Origin: Lepraria neglecta
Lineage: Eukaryota; Ascomycota; Lecanoromycetes; Lecanorales; Stereocaulaceae
Assembly (NCBI GenBank): GCA_033220425.1
Contig: CM065646.1
Span: 1,619,501-1,683,500 of the forward strand
Length of the DNA: 64,000 nt
Direction: 5' to 3'
Shown: positions 20,122 to 30,274 of the stretch, in pieces
How positions within the stretch are numbered: the stretch's first letter is position 1
Layout: each line of letters opens with the position of its first letter
The notes under the pieces: generated by a model
The model's database searches: none
What the model was told of the DNA's origin: nothing
Seen by the model: the letters and a program-made list of their open reading frames with translations, nothing else
Translations under genes and position numbers: made by a program

Positions 20122-21702
20122 ATGCCACCTCTCACCCTCAAATTCGGCTCCAAAGCTCCCAAGAAAGAGCCCATCGCAAGCCCATCCATACCCACTACAC
20201 CCTCAGCATCTGGTCCTAAATTAAAGCTGAAGTTCGGCTCCTCCTCTCAGACAGCTGCTCCGCAAGCAGCTCCTACACCCACCTCAACCCCGGCAACAAA
20301 CGGCAAGCCCAAACCTGCCCGCAAATCGAAACCAACGCTCAAAAAGCGCGCTCTGGAAGTCGAAGCAGACTCCGAAGATGCCGACGAACCCTCCGCCCCA
20401 AGACCCCCACCGATCAAGAAAATAAAACTAAAAGCCTCTGCTCCTTCCGCACCCATCATCCATCTAAAAGCCAAAGGCCGCCCCCCAAAACGCCCCAAAG
20501 GCGTAGGCTACGATAGCGAAGCCGACGACCGAGAGGTAGACCCTACTTTATCTGAAGCCATCATGCTACGAATGCAGCCAGGCGAAGACTGCGACATACT
20601 CCGCCAAGCAATCGCGCATAATAATTTCGGCTCTCGAAAACACGGGGGCGTGGACGTACGGCTAAGGTTTTTGAGGAGTGATGGGAGGAGAGCTGTTATT
20701 TCTATACAAGGACGGCATTATGCTGCTATCTTAGTGGACTTACCGTGTGTGATTGAGGCTATGAAATCCTGGTTTCCGAAAACGGGGTGGATGAAGAGCG
20801 CGGACGTTTGTCAGATGTTGATGGTGCTGGGGAGGGTGGAGAAGGAAGAGGAGGCTGCGAATTATCCGTTGCCCGGGTTGGAGACTGGGGAGCTGGATGA
20901 GAAGACATGGCAGTGGGCGCATGGGGTGACGCCGCCGATGCGGTGGGTTAGGAAGAGAAGGTTTAGGAAGAGGATTAGTGTGCGCACGGTTATGGAAGTG
21001 GAAGCTGAAGTTGAGGCATTGCTAAGAGCGGATGAAGAAGCTGAAGGCAACAGCAAATTCGAGCTCATAGACGAGAGAAAACTTGAGCAAGAGGCTAGCG
21101 CTGTGGAAAGTGAGGAGTACGAGGATGGGGAAGAGGATGCAGAAGGTGAAGAAGACCAAGGTGAATACATCGAGACTGTTGAAGGCGAAGAAGAAGATGA
21201 AGAAGCTGCTGCTGCGAGATTGGCAGCGGAGATGGAAGCAGGCATGATGGGGGACGACGAGCCCGAGCCCGGGGAAGACGGCGCCCTAACCTCCACAGGC
21301 CCCTCCTTCGACTCCCCACAAGCAACCCAAGACGCCCTCGCGGCCTCAACGCCCGCCACCCCCAACGACTCGTTCAATGCCACGCCCTTTGGTGCAGCCT
21401 CCCCAGCGGACATTGCGGCCACACCAGGCGCCCAGACTTCATCAGCCGCCGAGGAGGATGAGGAGAGCGAGGAGGAGGATGAGGATGAAGAGGTGGATGA
21501 GGAGCAGCGGGAGAGACAGCAGGATTTGCAGAGACAGAGAGAGGAGATTGCGGATTTGGAAGCGGTGATTAAGGCGGAGCAAGGGAAGTTGCCCACTCAG
21601 ACGAATTTGTTGTTGAGGAGGAGGATATTGGATAAGATTAAGCAGTATGAACGGGAGGTAGAGATTAAGAGGGCGAGTATAGGTGTTGGGGAGGAGGAAT
21701 GA
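20122..21702 (+). CDS. TAF7: TFIID subunit TAF7
   Basis: Intron-free frame of 526 residues. TAF7 binds TAF1 in TFIID and restrains its activity during initiation. The N-terminal 140 residues are basic and Pro/Ser/Lys-rich. The TAFII55 domain begins near residue 150 with LRMQPGEDCDILRQAI and continues through RAVISIQGRHYAAILVDLPC, VIEAMKSWFPKTGWMKSADV and HGVTPPMRWVRKRRFRK. Those are the hallmark blocks of the family. Long acidic Glu/Asp stretches and a C-terminal coiled coil (REEIADLEAVIKAEQGKL) follow. The length is normal for fungi. Confidence 0.95.
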   Translation: MPPLTLKFGSKAPKKEPIASPSIPTTPSASGPKLKLKFGSSSQTAAPQAAPTPTSTPATNGKPKPARKSKPTLKKRALEVEADSEDADEPSAPRPPPIKKIKLKASAPSAPIIHLKAKGRPPKRPKGVGYDSEADDREVDPTLSEAIMLRMQPGEDCDILRQAIAHNNFGSRKHGGVDVRLRFLRSDGRRAVISIQGRHYAAILVDLPCVIEAMKSWFPKTGWMKSADVCQMLMVLGRVEKEEEAANYPLPGLETGELDEKTWQWAHGVTPPMRWVRKRRFRKRISVRTVMEVEAEVEALLRADEEAEGNSKFELIDERKLEQEASAVESEEYEDGEEDAEGEEDQGEYIETVEGEEEDEEAAAARLAAEMEAGMMGDDEPEPGEDGALTSTGPSFDSPQATQDALAASTPATPNDSFNATPFGAASPADIAATPGAQTSSAAEEDEESEEEDEDEEVDEEQRERQQDLQRQREEIADLEAVIKAEQGKLPTQTNLLLRRRILDKIKQYEREVEIKRASIGVGEEE

Positions 21703-22104
21703 GGTTTTAGTTGAATGCAGAAAGAGATTCTGGGAGGACCCATAGGTACCTGGAGAGCTTGCGTTTTGGTCAGGCATGCAAAGATCATGCTAATTCGATA
21801 GAGAAAGCATACCTTTATTACAGGACCTTTATATTGATGCATAATTTCATGGATTGAGGTGAGATTGATTGAATGTATCCATCCGAGCTATTATGGTTGG
21901 TACCTAGTGTACAGCGAAGCTCTGAAAATTGTCCAGGTTGTATCAATATATGAAATACAAGAAGAAAAGGGAACGAGCCATAGAACACCACTGATATGCT
22001 GCACAAGTCAACATCCCATATGCTCAGGGCACACCTACGCCCACTCATCCATACGAGCAGCCTCCCCCTTCTACTTGCACATAGCTCCTTCGTACGATCA
22101 ACCC
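21703..22104. other. Intergenic, convergent 3' ends
   Basis: Space between the converging ends of TAF7 and the two-RRM gene; no gene seen. Confidence 0.5.
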
Positions 22105-23369
22105 CTACGATCCCCCAACCTCACTCCCAACAGCAGCCCTCCCCGTACTCGTCGAAAAATCCACCCTCAACGCCCTCCCGCAAACAACCTTCCCCCTCAA
22201 CTCCCCAGCCGCCTTCTCCGCACTCTGCATATCCACAAAATCCGCATGGGCAAAACCCCTCGGCTGTCCGGTCCGCCGATCAATCGCAACCCTAACATCA
22301 ATCACATTCTTAATATCCCTAAACAGATTGTTCAAATCCCGATCGCTCATGTCAAAGGACATGTTTCCTATGAAGAGGGTTTTGGTGGGCGAGTGGAGGG
22401 GGCGGTCGGACCAGGAGGGAGCATCACGCCCGCCGTCACGCCCCGTAAGACGGGAGGCGCGACGTTCGCCTGATTGGCGAGAGAGACTGTATTGGACTGA
22501 GAGGCGACGGCCTTCGAAATTTTGGAGGTTATAGAGGGAGATTGCTTTTGTGGCTGCGTCGATGGAGTCGAATTCTACGTAGCCGAATCTGCGTCATACC
22601 ACAAACATTAGCTTTTATCCATACTTGTGTTATTGGAGGGAAAGGATGCGATGGTGGTGGGAAGGGTAGGAGGGGGGAGGAAGAGGCAAACAAACCCTTT
22701 ACTCAAGCCCCTCTGATCCATAATAATCTTCGCCTCAACAACCTGTCCCGCGCGCTCAAACTCCCTCTTCAGGTCCTCACTCCTGACATCAAAGTACAGA
22801 TTCCCCACATAAACCGTCTTACTCGGCTCCCCGTGCGCGGCCGGCATACCCCTTATACTAGGCTGTGCCTGCGAGGAGCCAGCACCAAAGCCAGCAGCGG
22901 CTCCAAGACTCTCTGCAGCGCCCGTGACGATTTCAGTGGCTGATTGAGCGGCATCGGAGACTTGGGAAGCGGCGGAGGAAGCTTGGTCTTTTGCGGACTC
23001 GGTGGCGGATTCGATTGTTGATTGCGCAGCAGCTTCTTCGTGCTGGGTGGCTGGATCTGGGGCATTGGCGTCGGCGTCTGCGTCGGCGGAGGCTGCTATT
23101 GAGTTGTCGCCGTGTTGGGCTTCTGTTGCTCCGTCTGCTTCGGGTTCAACTTGTGTGGCGGCTTCGTCGCTGGCATATCTTCGCTGCAGGGGGATGAGTG
23201 CTGTTCTCTGTAGATTTGATGTGCGAGAGATTGATGTTAGGTGTGTGAGGCTGGTGATTGAGCGAGACTTGATTGATATCGAGGTTGAAGGGGAGGAGGA
23301 TAGCACGCGGATTGCGGCTCGTCGAAGACACAGCCTGTTAAGCAAAGTCAGTGGGAGTAGCTGGGTCAT
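22105..23369 (-). CDS. Two-RRM RNA-binding protein, probably mitochondrial
   Basis: Exons 23369-22696 and 22588-22105 with a 107-nt intron join in phase to 385 residues. The N-terminus (MTQLLPLTLLNRLCLRRAAI, then many Arg, Ser and Thr and few acids) looks like a mitochondrial targeting sequence. An Ala/Glu-rich low-complexity stretch with TESAKDQASSAASQVSDAAQ follows. RRM1 has RNP2 as KTVYVGNLYF and RNP1 as LSKGFGYVEF, which spans the intron. RRM2 has RNP2 as KTLFIGNMSF and RNP1 as QPRGFAHADF. The start may differ: a GTAGGC..AACAG intron across the first codons would create a split ATG. RNA target unknown. Confidence 0.85.
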
Positions 23370-23817
23370 TGTGAGAGTTGCCTACATGATGGGCGAGAGT
23401 GACTTGGTAGGAGCAGTGTGGAGGTGGGACTGCTGTAGAAGTAGTTGATAGGAGGTTGATCTTGAATGTTTGATGGCGAGATTCGTTAGATCTGCGAAAA
23501 TTATTTAGCGTCTTGACATCAGCCCTACGGCTTTTCACCACCGCGCCGAACACGCGTTAATCTCCTAGAAGTATACATAATTGGCTATCTATTCTTTGAT
23601 TTGTATGCTAAGAGTATGTAAAGACGGTGCAAGATAATGAACCAAGCGTGATTGATCTAAACTGCCAGCCAAACGCAGCCAATCTACCCGTAACCATGAA
23701 CATTGGAGCCGCCACAGGGGGGCCTTTACAGTCCAACATTTTCGTCAATTTTGCGATTACTACGTCTTCAAAGATTGTCTCTTATGATGACATCTCAGCA
23801 GCAAGGGGCGGCGGTGG
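23370..23817. other. Intergenic, no supported gene
   Basis: 5' flank of the two-RRM gene and 3' flank of secreted protein D. The plus frame at 23627 is antisense to D. Confidence 0.45.
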
Positions 23818-24614
23818 TCAATTTGTTTGCACGGAGCCTGCTCCCGCCGCTGGAGCTATGATACTACCACTCAGAATGGTCCCGGCCATCGTTGCATTTA
23901 GCAGCGTGCCCTCACTTCCCAGTCCGCGCGGACTATATGGATAAACCCCTTTGCCAGTGATCATATAATTGTTTAACACGGCTTCGAAGGGTGACCCAGC
24001 TTCGTATATATACACAGAGAGGTAGGGGTTCCTGAATTGATCTGTTCGCAATCGTCTCGATTAGCGGTCATATCGGTATTTGACAACGGCGTTTTTGCAC
24101 CAAGGACATGCTTACCAGAAATAACCCATGCGCCGCCGGCCCCGTTCTGAGCTTGAACGCAATATGTCTTGGCACCAAGGGCAGCCGCTTGGACGATACC
24201 CCAATTTAAGTTGATACTGGGGTTGCGAACCATACCAGTTTCGTCGGCATAGAAGAGGAGAGCCAGGCGAGCTGACCCTATATTCGACAAAAGTTATTTA
24301 CACTGCCTCATCCTTTCAATTTTTGGGGTAAGATACTCACTAATTCGCCATATTCTCGGCAGCTGCACCATACTACTATGCCATGTATTCACTAGCTTGC
24401 TGAACCTTGGCTGGAAGAACGCTGGCTCTGCAAAGTCACGGGGAGCACCCAGCTGGCCTTCAGGGTCTAGGTGTGTGAATGGAAGGGCACTGATGACGGA
24501 TGTGCTGTCAGGGACTCCGGGTCGTCCGTAGAGATTAGGAGCGCAGATGACAGGGCCGCATTGTGAGGGTGTCACGAGCAGGAGGAGGGCGAGACCGAGG
24601 GAGAAGAGCAGCAT
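23818..24614 (-). CDS. Small secreted protein D (paralog of E)
   Basis: Exons 24614-24341, 24277-24116 and 24041-23818, with introns of 63 and 74 nt, both phase 1, give 219 residues. The signal peptide MLLFSLGLALLLLVTPSQC is clear. The mature protein contains CAPNLYGRPGVPD, MVQLPRIWR, LALLFYADETGMVRN and YLSVYIYEAGSPFEAVLNNY. Protein E, 0.5 kb away on the other strand, matches it block by block, and its introns have the same number, phase and position. The last exon is 224 nt in both. There are few cysteines and I recognise no named domain. Secretion is inferred; the function (possibly host interaction) is unknown. Confidence 0.75.
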
Positions 24615-25084
24615 TGGCGAAGAGAGGTAAGGACTTCTGTGGAGGGTTTGAGGAAGCTGGCGTTGATCTTTGTTCTCCAAGCTGCAAATCGCATGTGAGA
24701 AAAATGCATTACACGGAGACGCGTGGGCATGTTACATCCACGTGTGATACCATGTGGGGGAAAGAGGCTGATCATGCAACTGAATGGAAAGCCATTGGTA
24801 GCAACTGATGAAGCTGTTACAAAATGGAACACGGGATGGTTTTCTTCCTCTTTCTGGGTCCCGCGGCTGTCAGAGGTTGGAAACAGTTGGTCGTTTTTGC
24901 TGCAGGGAAAGTCGCGTGTCGCAGTTCCGACATGTTTGACGCGGGATGATTCGCTTGATGCTATTTTCTAAAATGATAGGATTGTAAGCCGTATGCGACA
25001 GTGAGGGAATTTTAGGAACAGCTGCTTAAAAGATATCATGGACTCTCATTGGGGCCAAAGATTCTGCTGTGGTGTCTCCGCTTG
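24615..25084. promoter_or_regulatory. Divergent upstream region of D and E
   Basis: 470 bp between the start codons of the divergent secreted paralogs D and E; it must contain both promoters. No distinctive motif recognised. Confidence 0.5.
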
Positions 25085-25917
25085 ATGAGTATGATATCCT
25101 CCTATCACCCAAAACTCATTACGCATTATTTAAGTCTCTTCCTCGTGGCCGCTGTGGCAGTGGTAGGCGCTCCGCAGAGCGATCAAAATGAGTACTACTG
25201 TGGCTGGGAAACATATGGCTCTCCTAGGATCCAAGACTGCCGTCCTGTTCTCGAATCATTTGCCAACTATCAAGACAATAGCATCCGATTCTTCGACGAG
25301 GAGCAATTGAGGGCGGACAAATCGGGTTCATGGCCAGGTGCCACGTCCATCTTAGGTCCAATGCAGCTTTCTCAAGTGGTGCAGGTGCCTAGATACTACA
25401 CGTCGAGTACGGGGCCCTACTATCCCCACAGTCCGATTCGACTGGTGTGCTGATAGGATTCTCTCTTTCCAGACTCATGTAACTTCGCGCTCATGGGCTA
25501 CGCTCAAGGACCAGGGCAACCCGTATCAGCATTTGGAACCAGCGACTGGGCTAGCATCAATGCTGGAGGAAATCTGATGTTGGTGAAATGCCTCCTTAAT
25601 GGACCGATTGGACAAGGCGGGGTAGTGGTCATACGAAGCTGTAAGAAGCCCCACCAATTAGTTTTTGTTGGAAGATTGACGAGGCTTGGATAGCAACGCA
25701 ACCCTATAATGGCGCGCTCAGCCTTTGGATGTGGGAATCGGGCTCCATATTCGACATAACTATGAATTCTGTCACTAACAACCCAGGTGGCATTATTCCG
25801 ACGCCCGGAAATATGCTGAATGCGAGTTGGAGTTCGATAAATGGGTCGTCTGTTGCGCCAAATTTGCTCACGACGGGCCCGACGAATGTTGCGGTGGGTA
25901 GCGAAGCTGCGTCGTAA
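25085..25917 (+). CDS. Small secreted protein E (paralog of D)
   Basis: Exons 25085-25406, 25473-25640 and 25694-25917, with introns of 66 and 53 nt, both phase 1, give 237 residues. A second in-frame Met two codons on could be the start. The N-terminus has a secretion signal (HYLSLFLVAAVAVVGAP). Blocks shared with D are CGWETYGSPRIQDC, VVQVPRYYTS, NFALMGYAQGPGQPV and ALSLWMWESGSIFDITMNS. Extra cysteines (YYCGWE, QDCRP, NSCNF, VKCLL) suggest disulfides. The first donor (GTACGG) is not consensus, but the intron has a good branch (CTGAT). Function unknown. Confidence 0.75.
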
Positions 25918-26066
25918 CATGGGGCCGTGGAAGGAGGACAATTGTGAATAGCCCAAAATTACCTTTTCAGCTCGCTTTTTTTCGAGCCTCGGAAGCAAGC
26001 TCAAGGTGTAGGTAAAATCTTATGATGAGATGCAACGGTAGCTGTTCTCACTTGCTGAGCTGGTGC

Positions 26067-27700
26067 TTAGAGGTGAGGAACCAGCTGCGTCCATTGCAGA
26101 GTGCCGAATGCCGACGCCGGAAGCTTCCTCAGACTAATAAAAGCCTCTATGACCAGATATATTCTGGCTGACAGATACAACAGCCCACAAATTGTTGCTA
26201 GTGATCCCAAGCCTACAAGGTTAGTCCAGTGCGCACGCAGTGATGCCACATTCTTCCAGTATGCCTTGAACCCCTTGAAGGTACGTGCCAGCATATTGAT
26301 CAAGATCCACGTCAGTCCTGAGCCGGCAATGAAGAGGGAAGACACTCGCCATAGGATGCTCTCAGCTCTGGAAGGGAAGTAGCCACGCCAGGCTGTAGCA
26401 TGCACACCACCGTAGGCCATACTGGCAGACCACACAACCATGCCCATCACGAAGCCGCTCATGTCGCGCAAGAGGTTCTCTGTTGCCCAATTGCCAATAG
26501 AGTCGTCCACGAGCTCTTCAGTTATTGGCTCTAGCCATGTTGCCTTTTTATCGCCTTCTATGATTTCGTGAGATTTGACGCGAGATGCGATAGCCGGGTG
26601 AAGAGTCATGGCTTCCGCGGCCAGAGCCCAACGGGTTTCCTGAAGCTCGCGTGATGCCTCAAGACGAGAGTTGACGTGAGCCAAGGTGGTTTCAGCACCT
26701 TCGTCTTTAATAGTCAAGGCTGGAAGAGGACGTGTTGTGAAGGAGCCACGTTTTGTGAGGGATCGAAGCCTAGGAACGCTAGCAGTGCTGCTAACGCGAG
26801 ATGACACGACCGACGTAATCTTGTTCGCTGCCGGTGGGGATCTTTGTGCTGAGTCCTGGGTATCGAGATTATGGTCTTCTGCTGTAGGTGGCTTGAACTC
26901 AAGTATCGAACACTCGGGGTCGATCCATGTCTTCTTGAGAATGCCCGGATGCAAGCTTCTCCATCCACTTATCTGACTGGACATGTACATGTAGGCAGCG
27001 ATTGGTGGCACCCACTCTCCCCTTAATATTGTGGGTTCATTGATGAGTTTTGGCTTGTACCACCAGAGCACGTAGATTATCAAGGCACATATAACGTGAG
27101 CCAACGTGTTGACTTCCAATAAGGTGACCGATAAGCCGATGATCAGCCTACCCACGATCTGAGCGAGCATCCATAGGGCTTGTAGTATAGAGAGCATCTT
27201 CGACAAGTTGTCGGCCTTGCTCTTATCAAGTATATCCTCTTTTGAAATTCTTGGTAGGTAACCGCACTTTGCTAGAAGCGCCATGCCACGAGGCGTCACG
27301 GTTAGTCGTGCGTGTTTAGTTGTGAAGAAATTACTTTCTGATAAATAGGTCTCTTCGAGGTCGAATGCAAAGCCTCCCATGTTTGCATAGAATGAGTGTA
27401 CCTGAGTCCAAGGGTTGTGAAGGCGATACTCGCTTGGTGACATCGTGCCAAAATCTGCCTGAGGCGTCATTAACAGGGAGTCCCCGAATTCTTGAAATCA
27501 TAGACGGAAATTTCACCTCCTTGCCACTGGATATTTTACCCAAAGACTGCTCAGAGGCTTGCTCGCTTTCCTGAAGCCCCCTCACAATACGATCCAAAGC
27601 TATTGCTGAAACATATTGCCTCCAAGCAACGAACACCACAAGCTCAGGTGCCAAAACGCCGAAGAATATCCACTTGGTCGTCTCTATCTATGCCTGTAGC
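26067..27700 (-). CDS. Fungal multi-pass membrane protein (copy 1), 5' end uncertain
   Basis: The main exon (27470-26067) is open for 467 codons. It contains FYANMGGFAFDL, ISKEDILDKSKADNLSKML, LWMLAQIVGRLIIGLSVTLL, ALIIYVLWWYKPKLI and a second membrane block near the C-terminus (MGMVVWSASMAYGGVHATAW, AYLVIEAFISLRKLP-like end). Upstream, in another frame, 27654-27500 carries PELVVFVAWRQYVSA, the preceding block of the same family, so an intron or frameshift separates them. The first block of the family (RGTFTLVSSC type) was not found here, and a TAG lies ahead of KWIFFGVLAPEL. The gene is therefore partly degraded or its 5' exons are misread. These proteins have at least six predicted membrane segments and no assigned function. 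Confidence 0.6.
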
Positions 27701-28081
27701 TCCGTTTTACTCACATGTGGTGTCACGCTCTGACTGATTGCCGATGTTTTCCAGACCCAAAAGGCTGTCGTCTTCGATCTGCCTTAGAGATTACCATCAG
27801 GTGGAAATCGTTGCTAGACAGAAGGCTCAATCCTCCAAATTTTGAGACCGTTTTTTCTGGTGATTCCAAAAGACTTGTAACGCACGAGGTATGTTCACGC
27901 TTTCAAGAGATAAGCAGTCATCTTTGTCACCTGTTGAATGCCGCCTTGTTGCTGTGAGAATTTGAAAGAATAATATTCCAGGAGGGGGATGAGCTTTTTA
28001 TCCTGTATTCCATATCTCGCGCGGCTTTTGTTTTTTTCCCACCAAGTCTGATCATCCGCAGTAATAGCCAGGAAATAAGAT

Positions 28082-29413
28082 ATGACTCGTCAAAGGAAAC
28101 CAGCGGACACAAAAGCACCTTCCCAGGCTCCTGTAAACGTCAATAAATCCCTTCCATAAGGACGAAAACAGCTGATTTAAAAGGTCATTGCCAACGAAAC
28201 CCGGAATCTAAAGACTTGGGATGAGATCCGTAGGCGATGTTGTCACCAGAAATGTGTTCTTGCTGACTGGTGATAGCTTCATGGCAGCAGTCTGTCCTTC
28301 TCAAGGAAGCATACCGTGGGGATGAGAACATCTAACTTCAAGCAGAGACAACGAATACATACTTTCAGGCTACCGGTAAACATATCCTCTCACATCGAGT
28401 TTATAAGAATGTTTACTGAAATCCCACAGACCAGCGACCGACTCCTTCATAAAGTCTTACAAGAGTTTGGGATATATTCACAATGAGACAAGTATGTTTT
28501 TACGTGTCGAGGGACTTAAGTACGCAGCTAACCCCTAGCGGTCAACATCTACTCGCATGTCGTTGGCGCAATCATATTCCTTACCATGCCCATATACACC
28601 TACAGGGCCTTATACCTTCGGTATCCTCTAGCAACTACCGCTGACATTGTGGTCTTCTCCACATTCTTCTACGGAGTCTCGATCTGCTTCTCCTTATCCG
28701 CTACGTAAGTTTTTGATCCGAAAAGGAACCATGCTGCTTTCCTTATTCTGACAAAGACCTATCCAGCTATCACATCATCACCAATCACAGCCCAAAAGTA
28801 CAGAAGTTCGGAAACCAGCTGGATTACTTGGGTATTGTGATACTAATGTGGGGATCCACGGTCCCGAGTATTTATTATGGTTTCTACTGCCACCCGAACC
28901 TCCAGAAAGCCTACTGGACAAACGTATTTAACAATTATCCTACCCTCAGTAGATCTCTGACTGATCCAAGGCAGGTCTCGGTCCTCGCAACCCTCTGTGT
29001 AGTAGCCACCATGCACCCGCAGTTCCGGCATTCAACCCTTCGCCCATACCGCGCAGCGATGTATGCCGGACTCGGACTCTCCGCCATTGTCTTCGTCGTG
29101 CACGGTATCCTACTACGCGGCTGGACTGAGCAAAACCAGCGTATGAGTGTTGACTGGATGGGTTTGATGGCGCTCTTTAACTTAACGGGAGCGGTGGTTT
29201 ATGCTGCTAGGGTCTGTGGGCAGAAATCTAATAGAATGGGCATTGCTGATCGCTAGACAGATTCCGGAGAAGCTGTACCCCCTGAAGTACGATATCTACG
29301 GAAGCAGTCATCAGATGCTGCATGTCGCGGTGGTTTTTGCAGGGCTGGCGCATATGTTTGGGTTGTTTAGAGCTTTCGATTATCTCCATACCCACGGCTC
29401 AGTCTGTACGTAA
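28082..29413 (+). CDS. PAQR/AdipoR-Hly III family membrane receptor (Izh-like)
   Basis: The exons that splice in phase are 28082-28132, 28184-about 28230, about 28342-28375, 28430-28491, 28539-28704, 28767-29211 and 29261-29413. They encode the classic order DNEYILSGYRP, YIHNETTVNIYSHVVGA, SATYHIITNHS, GNQLDYLGIVIL and GSSHQMLHVAVV. The zinc-site residues (His in YHIITNHS, His pair in HQMLH, Asp in LDYLG) are all present. Yeast Izh relatives act in lipid and zinc homeostasis and are seven-pass membrane proteins. The link between WDEI at about 28222 and DNEYIL at about 28345 does not splice cleanly in phase, and the last donor is GTCTGT. The 5' part may therefore be mis-modelled or damaged. 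Confidence 0.75.
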
Positions 29414-30274
29414 TTTAGCTCCGCAGTTTTTGGGATTTCAGGAACGAAGAGCTGGATGTCAATCTGAAGTAGAGAGGGGGAAGCTGAAATAGCAAAAATA
29501 AGGTGGTTCAAAGTCTCGTATGGAACTCTTCATAGATCACTCTCTGTATAGTTGCAAAATGGCGCTTGATTTCCTATTCTCTATCGGGCGGATGATGAGA
29601 GGTCAGTGCGTCCACCGAATCGGGGTGGCTTTTTGGGGCTAGCCGCTAAGGTTGACCACGGGAACGCTACCCAGCCCGTGTTAGACTTCCCACTTGGTTT
29701 GAACTCTCCTCCTTCCATGGAGTCCGGGAAAGATGGAATTTTTTCTGTCAGGGTAGGCACTGAAGCCGATAATTTCTGAAAATGCTATCTTTAATTCTAT
29801 ATATGGGAACGGCGATGGACCGAAAGGATCGTCCGTGCGAAAGAAACCGTGGTGTGGGACCAACGCCATGAAGCTTAGGCGCCCACGTGAAGATCATACC
29901 TTATCTCTTCAAGGCTACCGGCAACCCACCCCTGCACTTCGCAGCTGAAACGTGATGGGGGCTCGATCCATCTAGTCCTGCGGCGGGGTGCGATCTTGGA
30001 GCAATTGCTAAGAATACAAGTAGACGAGGCTGTTTCGCAAAGAAAGATGTGTTCGTTTTCCCGCCTCAAACCAGGTCGGAGTATCTGCATCTCAACTCCA
30101 ATGAAGTGCTGTCGTTCTTTGTCTTCCTGCTTCTCATCTCTCATTCGCAATTCTCTTCGGGCGTGATAAAATTTAGACGTTTTATGAGACTTATTGAGTT
30201 GATTAATTATCTAAGAAGCTCGTGCATGCAGGTGTTTCATGCCTGAGACGGCTGACTAAGCGAATTTCCAACAG
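29414..30274. other. Intergenic, no supported gene
   Basis: Only short frames without features on either strand between the PAQR gene and the membrane-protein pseudogene. Confidence 0.45.

Noticed and set aside
20862-21596. 244-codon minus frame antisense to TAF7
   Set aside because: A Ser-rich shadow of the acidic coding strand; no features of its own.
22991-23448. Plus-strand Arg/Ala-rich frames over the two-RRM gene
   Set aside because: Antisense to the low-complexity Ala/Glu stretch of the RRM gene.
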